Below, piece by piece: positions 59,919 to 64,000 of a DNA stretch of 64,000 nt. The notes beneath the pieces were generated by a model. The model did not search any database. It was not told the origin of the DNA and saw nothing but the letters and a program-made list of their open reading frames with translations. The stretch is taken from NCBI RefSeq assembly GCF_019059575.1, contig NW_024882032.1, positions 248,001 to 312,000 of the forward strand. The letters are read 5' to 3'. A program made the translations under genes and the position numbers. Source of the stretch: Amphibalanus amphitrite (Eukaryota > Arthropoda > Thecostraca > Balanomorpha > Balanidae). Each line of letters starts with the position of its first letter. Position 1 is the first letter of the stretch.

Positions 59919-62166
59919 TTATATTTCTTGCCATTTTCAGCGTTTGGTCCCGTGTGGGGGAGCTACCGGCTGGCAAAGTTACAAAAAATATAATTGACAC
60001 GTTTTGGGGTAATCGGCACGTGCATTTTCCCATAGGGTTAACATGGGGAAAAATTGGAAATTCGATTTGCGAAAAATTTCGTCAATTATATTTGTTGATA
60101 TTTTTAGGGTCGGATCTCGGGCAGGCACCCCAACTGACGGTGGTAATTATTTAAAATATAATTGACAAAATTTCGGGTAATCGTCAGGAACAGTTACCCC
60201 ATGTTGAGCCTATGGCGAATTTGAAAAATTATTTTGAAATCGATTTGGCAAAAAATTTCCACGTTAGATTTTGAAAATGCTCCAATATGTTGTGCCCCGG
60301 GGTGTCGGCTACCACATGGTATGGGTCAGATATGGGGCGATTGAAAAGCACGTGCCACGTGCAAACGTGTTTGATGGGGTAACCTCCGGGAAAATCCGAC
60401 ATTGGCCAACTGGGGGTCCTATGGCGTGGAAACCACTCCACCTAGCGACACCAAATCAACGCAGCCGGTGAGCAGATGAGTCCAGCTTGTCGCACCAGTG
60501 GTCACGTGGCGCACGTGCTATTGCACGTGCCGTGGCACGAGGTCAATTTTTGTGCTTAAATACACCAACATTGTTAAATGCAAGGAATGGGGGAAATGGC
60601 CGTTAGGCCGTCAGTTTTTATGATAGGGTCGATATGAAAACGGGTATAGACACAAAATGAAGGGGTCTAAAAAACTGCTATCTCGGATTTTTTGTAAAAT
60701 GAAAAATTTAAAATTCTAGGGAAATTATATATTCGAAAGGTAAAATTTCCCTAAATTTTCCCGTTTTTCAAGTTTAGCCGTCCACTGTTCAGAGACGGTG
60801 ACACCGGCCGGGGTCATCTTTTACATGCCGATGGCCACTTGTATTGGTCATGACGTGGCGTGAGCCGTTAAGCTGTCAGAGGTCCGGCACGTGCCACGTG
60901 GCCACGTGTTTGAGCCAAGTACCTCCCACATATTGGTGTTTTGGCCAACTGGTGGCCGTATAGCGTGGAAACAGAACCAGCCAAGAACACTAAATTGGGT
61001 CAGTCGGTGAGGGGACAAGTCCTGTTTACACCACCGGTGGTCACGTGGCACACGTGCAAATCTGGGCACCTCCGTTGCGGAGATATTTTATAGTAAAATA
61101 TTCAAATAAACATAACTTTGTCAGTTTGTGTCCGATTGGGCTAGAATTTGATGGGTGGACGAATTGTTAAGCGACAGAAACGAATGCGCCAAGTTTGTTG
61201 CAGTGCGCCACGTTTGTCTCAAAGCGCCATTTCTGCCGCAAAGCGCAGAATGTGCGTAACTTTGTCGAACATGGGACGATTAGGATGCGCTGATGGAGGG
61301 TTGGTTGCTTAAACAGCAGATATGAATGCACCACACTTGCCGCAAGGCGCCATATTTGTCTTAATGCGTCAGTGTTTGCGTTTTGTGGACGGCGTGCGTT
61401 TTTTTTTTTCGGCGGTGTTTGCGTTTTTGGTGTTTGCGTTTGGCGGCGGGCGGCCGTTTTTTGCGTTTTTTTTTTGTGGTGTTTGCGTTTCGCGGCGGGC
61501 GGCCGTTTTTTGCGGCGGTTTGCGGTTGGCGGCGTGCGGTGCGGGCGTTTTTTCGGCGGTATTTGCGTTTTTTTTGCGGTTTTTGTGTTTGGCGGCGGGC
61601 GGGCGGGCGATGCGGGTGTTTTGCGGTGTTTGCGTTTGGCGGCGGGCGGCCGTTTTAGCGGCGGTTTGCGGTGGGCGGCCGTTTTTTGCGGCGTTTTGCG
61701 GTTTGCGGCGAGCGGTCGTTTTTTGCGGCGTTTTGCGGGTTGCGGCGGGCGGCCGTTTTTTGCAGCGTTTTTTGTGGTTTGCGGCGGGCGGCCGTTTTTT
61801 ACGGCGCTTTGCGGTTGCCGGCGGCCGGGAGTCATTTGCGTTGTTGCGGTTTGCGGCGGGCGGCCGTTTTTTTGCGGCGTTTCGCCATTGGCGGCGGGCG
61901 ATGCGGGCGTTTTTTGTGGCGGCGGTGTTTGCGTTTTTTTGCGGTGTTTGCGTTTTGCGGCGGACGGACGTTTTTTTGCGGCGTTTTTTGCGTTTTTTTT
62001 CTGCGGTTTTCGGCGGGCGGTTGATTGTTTTTTTTGCGAAGTTTCCGTTTGCCTTTTGGGCGTGCGTTTGGCGGTGTTTGCGTTTGGCGGCGGGCGGGCG
62101 GTTTTTCACAATTAAAGTCCCAACCTTCGGATCCGCAGAGCTGTTCGACAAGCGCTGCCCGGGCCT
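59919..62166 (+). repeat. Helentron/HINE-like tandem unit 4, 5' end deleted
   Basis: It enters directly at TTATATTTCTTGCCATTTTC, so ~150 bp with the start and 5' hairpin are gone. The remaining body, 19-bp triplicate (from about 61185), minisatellite (about 61374-62105) and 3' end are present. The array ends at GCCCGGGCCTATCC. Confidence 0.87.
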
Positions 62167-62394
62167 ATCCGTTGCTACTTGGCTTACAGGACACGGCTTG
62201 CAAAAGCAAACACATTGTGCACGCTTCAAGATATCAATGCATTACTATTTCTTCTTGTTCTGCGTTGGTTTTTTATGGACAGAAAGACCAATCCAGTACA
62301 TCAAACGACTCCATCTTTCTCCAAAATACAATGTTTAATTCAAATGTGATCGACCTCCTATGAGATATGGAGCTACTTTTCAGTCTCATTTAGG

Positions 62395-62626
62395 TTACTC
62401 AATACTCCTCAATGCCCCAGGTTACCCAACAATACCCCTCAATACCGCGGGTTACCCCACAATATACCAGATTACCCCCACGATGCCCCAGCTTACCCCA
62501 CAATGTCCGTTAATGTCTCAGGTTATCCCACAATATCCCACGATACCGCGGCCGCGGGCTACTCCACAATAACCCAAAATATCCCAGATTACCTTACGAT
62601 ACCCCAGCTTACCCCACAATGCCCCA
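62395..62626. repeat. Degenerate TACCCCACAAT minisatellite
   Basis: Imperfect 12-13-bp words (TTACCCCACAATGCCCC, TTACCCAACAATACCCC) are repeated about fifteen times. One copy of GATACCGCGGCCGCGG interrupts the run. Confidence 0.8.
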
Positions 62627-63145
62627 CCCACACACGCACTCCACCCCACGTCCAGTTCGCCCAGCCGCCTGCCTCCAAGCCGCGCCCGCCAGGTCGAAGT
62701 ATCACGTGACAGGCGTGTGACCCAGTCATGATAAGCCAATCAGCGTCGCCGGTTGGCGCCGACCGCGCCGACCACTACAGATAGGTGCTCACACATCGCC
62801 AGTGTCCTGCTAGACTTCTGAGAAACTCTAATGTCCTCGTCTTTCTTTCGCTTCCGATAATGGCACCGATGCAACCAAAGAGTGAGCCTAATGTGGCTAC
62901 TAATTGATCATAAATTGAGAAAGGGTCATCTAAGGTCGCACGCCTTCCCATAACATTTCTGAGTAGGGGTGATCTTATTGGTTGGCTTCGAATCGCGTTA
63001 TAATGATGTTGCATGATGTCATCTTTGTACTTGGTATTTGTATTCAGTTATAATTTGCATTACATTTGCTAAAATACATTTTACATCCATATGCACGTAA
63101 CAAGATCGCCGTAATACAAGATATTAGGTACAATTATTCGCACCA
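62627..63145. other. Unassigned sequence after the minisatellite
   Basis: 62640-62780 is GC-rich and has CCAATCAG, TCACGTGAC and CCGCGCCC words typical of promoters, but no gene start can be shown. Confidence 0.4.
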
Positions 63146-63296
63146 TTAACCCTCGCCCCGCTGGGGGGGGGGGCCAATTTGCCCCCTCCTCCTGTGGTTT
63201 TTCCTAAATAGCAAGAAAACGGCGAAATTTTCAGTACCTTTCCGGGCATCAATTTGACACCTTCACACCAAATTTCAAGTCTTAGGTCACCTTAGG
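63146..63296 (-). mobile_element. Truncated TTAA-bounded element, copy L (A family, inverted)
   Basis: TTAA at 63146-63149 is followed by CCCTCGCCCCGCTGGG, a degraded G/C hairpin (loop CCAATTTG) and about 120 bp matching the right end of copy A in reverse (AAATTTCAAGTCTTAGGTCA). Similarity stops abruptly at about 63296 and no matching second end is present. Confidence 0.8.
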
Positions 63297-64000
63297 CTTA
63301 GTGCTGAGTGCAATAAACGTTATATAACAGAAAAGCAACGCGTATATGACCCTGCTCCGAGGCATACCACATCGCTTCTACACGCGTATAGAATGTCACA
63401 GTTTGAAGAAAAATAATCATAAAAACATACCTCAACAGAAAGACTTTTATATTTCATACCCAAACAAACCGAGAAGCATATTCCATATTGGCTAGTGTTA
63501 TTAACCCAGAGTTATTATCCCAGTATCTTATGATACATCAAAACCAATGTTTAATTATTGCAGTCCTGATAGGGATCCAAAACGGTGTGATGTTTATTGT
63601 TTACTGTAATTGGTGTGAAGTTACGTTAGTGACTGACTACGTTGTACGCAGCACTCACTGCAATTAATTAATTCAGGAGTACTTAATTAAGCACGAGTCT
63701 GGCTTCCTCCTTGCTACTCAGTGTTACATGCAGTGTAAGGCTTCCTCACAAACGCTCGATGGATATGCTCGGGTAAATCAGAGAATACATACACACAAAG
63801 CCCGCCACATTATACAGCTGGTCGCACACGCAAATTGATAAGTCACACTGGTATACCCGGTGCAAGACCGGGTGTCGCGTTACCTCTGTGCTACTCCGAA
63901 CTCGTATATTCATGGTGGATGGAATGTATCTATTGCGTTTGTTTTTCCATGAATGCAAGTACTGCCCCCATTAATTCATGTGGGATATGATTGCAATATG
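63297..64000. other. Unassigned right flank
   Basis: AT-rich; no gene or element end was recognised. Confidence 0.5.

Noticed and set aside
59126-60154. 342-residue open frame and similar long frames at 54425, 56728, 59076, 61322 and on the minus strand
   Set aside because: They lie over the G+T minisatellite, occur in several frames and both strands, and consist of FCGV/WRRAGG or KRRKNGRPPQ-type repeats. The frame is open because the repeat lacks A, not because of selection.

Overview
The window is animal nuclear DNA, most likely from an arthropod (possibly a crustacean). The evidence is spliced coding exons with GT/AG boundaries that encode the N-terminal part of a tachykinin-type peptide GPCR, a jockey/CR1-like LINE reverse transcriptase, and very many DNA-transposon relics with TTAA, TA or 8-bp target-site duplications. 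There is no operon structure and I see no rRNA gene or CRISPR. The species assignment is inference; the sequence alone does not name it.

Only one host gene can be defended. It lies on the + strand: exon A at 38769-39033 and exon B at 41159-41372. Together they give the glycosylated N-terminus, TM1, TM2, the first extracellular loop and TM3 of a tachykinin receptor (TKR86C/NK-receptor type). The rest of the gene must lie beyond 64000 or be too diverged to see. A few short, unrecognised exon candidates near 14.9-15.8 kb are listed with low confidence.

The rest is mobile and repetitive DNA. (1) About thirteen copies of an unusual class of TTAA-bounded elements (piggyBac-like termini, TTAACCC...GGGTTAA) are scattered from 4.4 to 63.3 kb. 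Each end carries a G-tract/short loop/C-tract hairpin whose loop matches between the two ends of most copies. Their interiors are full of AGGTCA half-sites. Together they make up close to a fifth of the window. One sits inside the LINE, one inside another family member, and one inside intron 1 of the receptor. (2) hAT-like elements with 8-bp duplications lie at 1814, 10108, 20660, 32803 and 47377. (3) TA-flanked mariner-like elements lie at 11254 (a giant foldback), 31765 and 31965 (nested in each other) and 47766. (4) A ~432-bp repeat occurs head to tail at 10392-11253 and again at 17.7 kb.

From 52.7 to 62.2 kb there is a four-unit tandem array of ~2.3-2.5 kb units. Each unit has subterminal inverted repeats, a 5' hairpin (lost in the last unit), more than ten CACGTG palindromes, a 19-bp triplicate and a ~0.7-0.8 kb G+T-only minisatellite. 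The layout resembles Helentron/HINE-type elements. The long open frames across it are artefacts of simple sequence. Purine/pyrimidine microsatellites lie at 41.4-41.8 kb (start of receptor intron 2) and 50.8-51.1 kb.

The most novel-looking content is the TTAA/G-hairpin/AGGTCA class, because its members swap modules. The second is the E-box-dense Helentron-like array.
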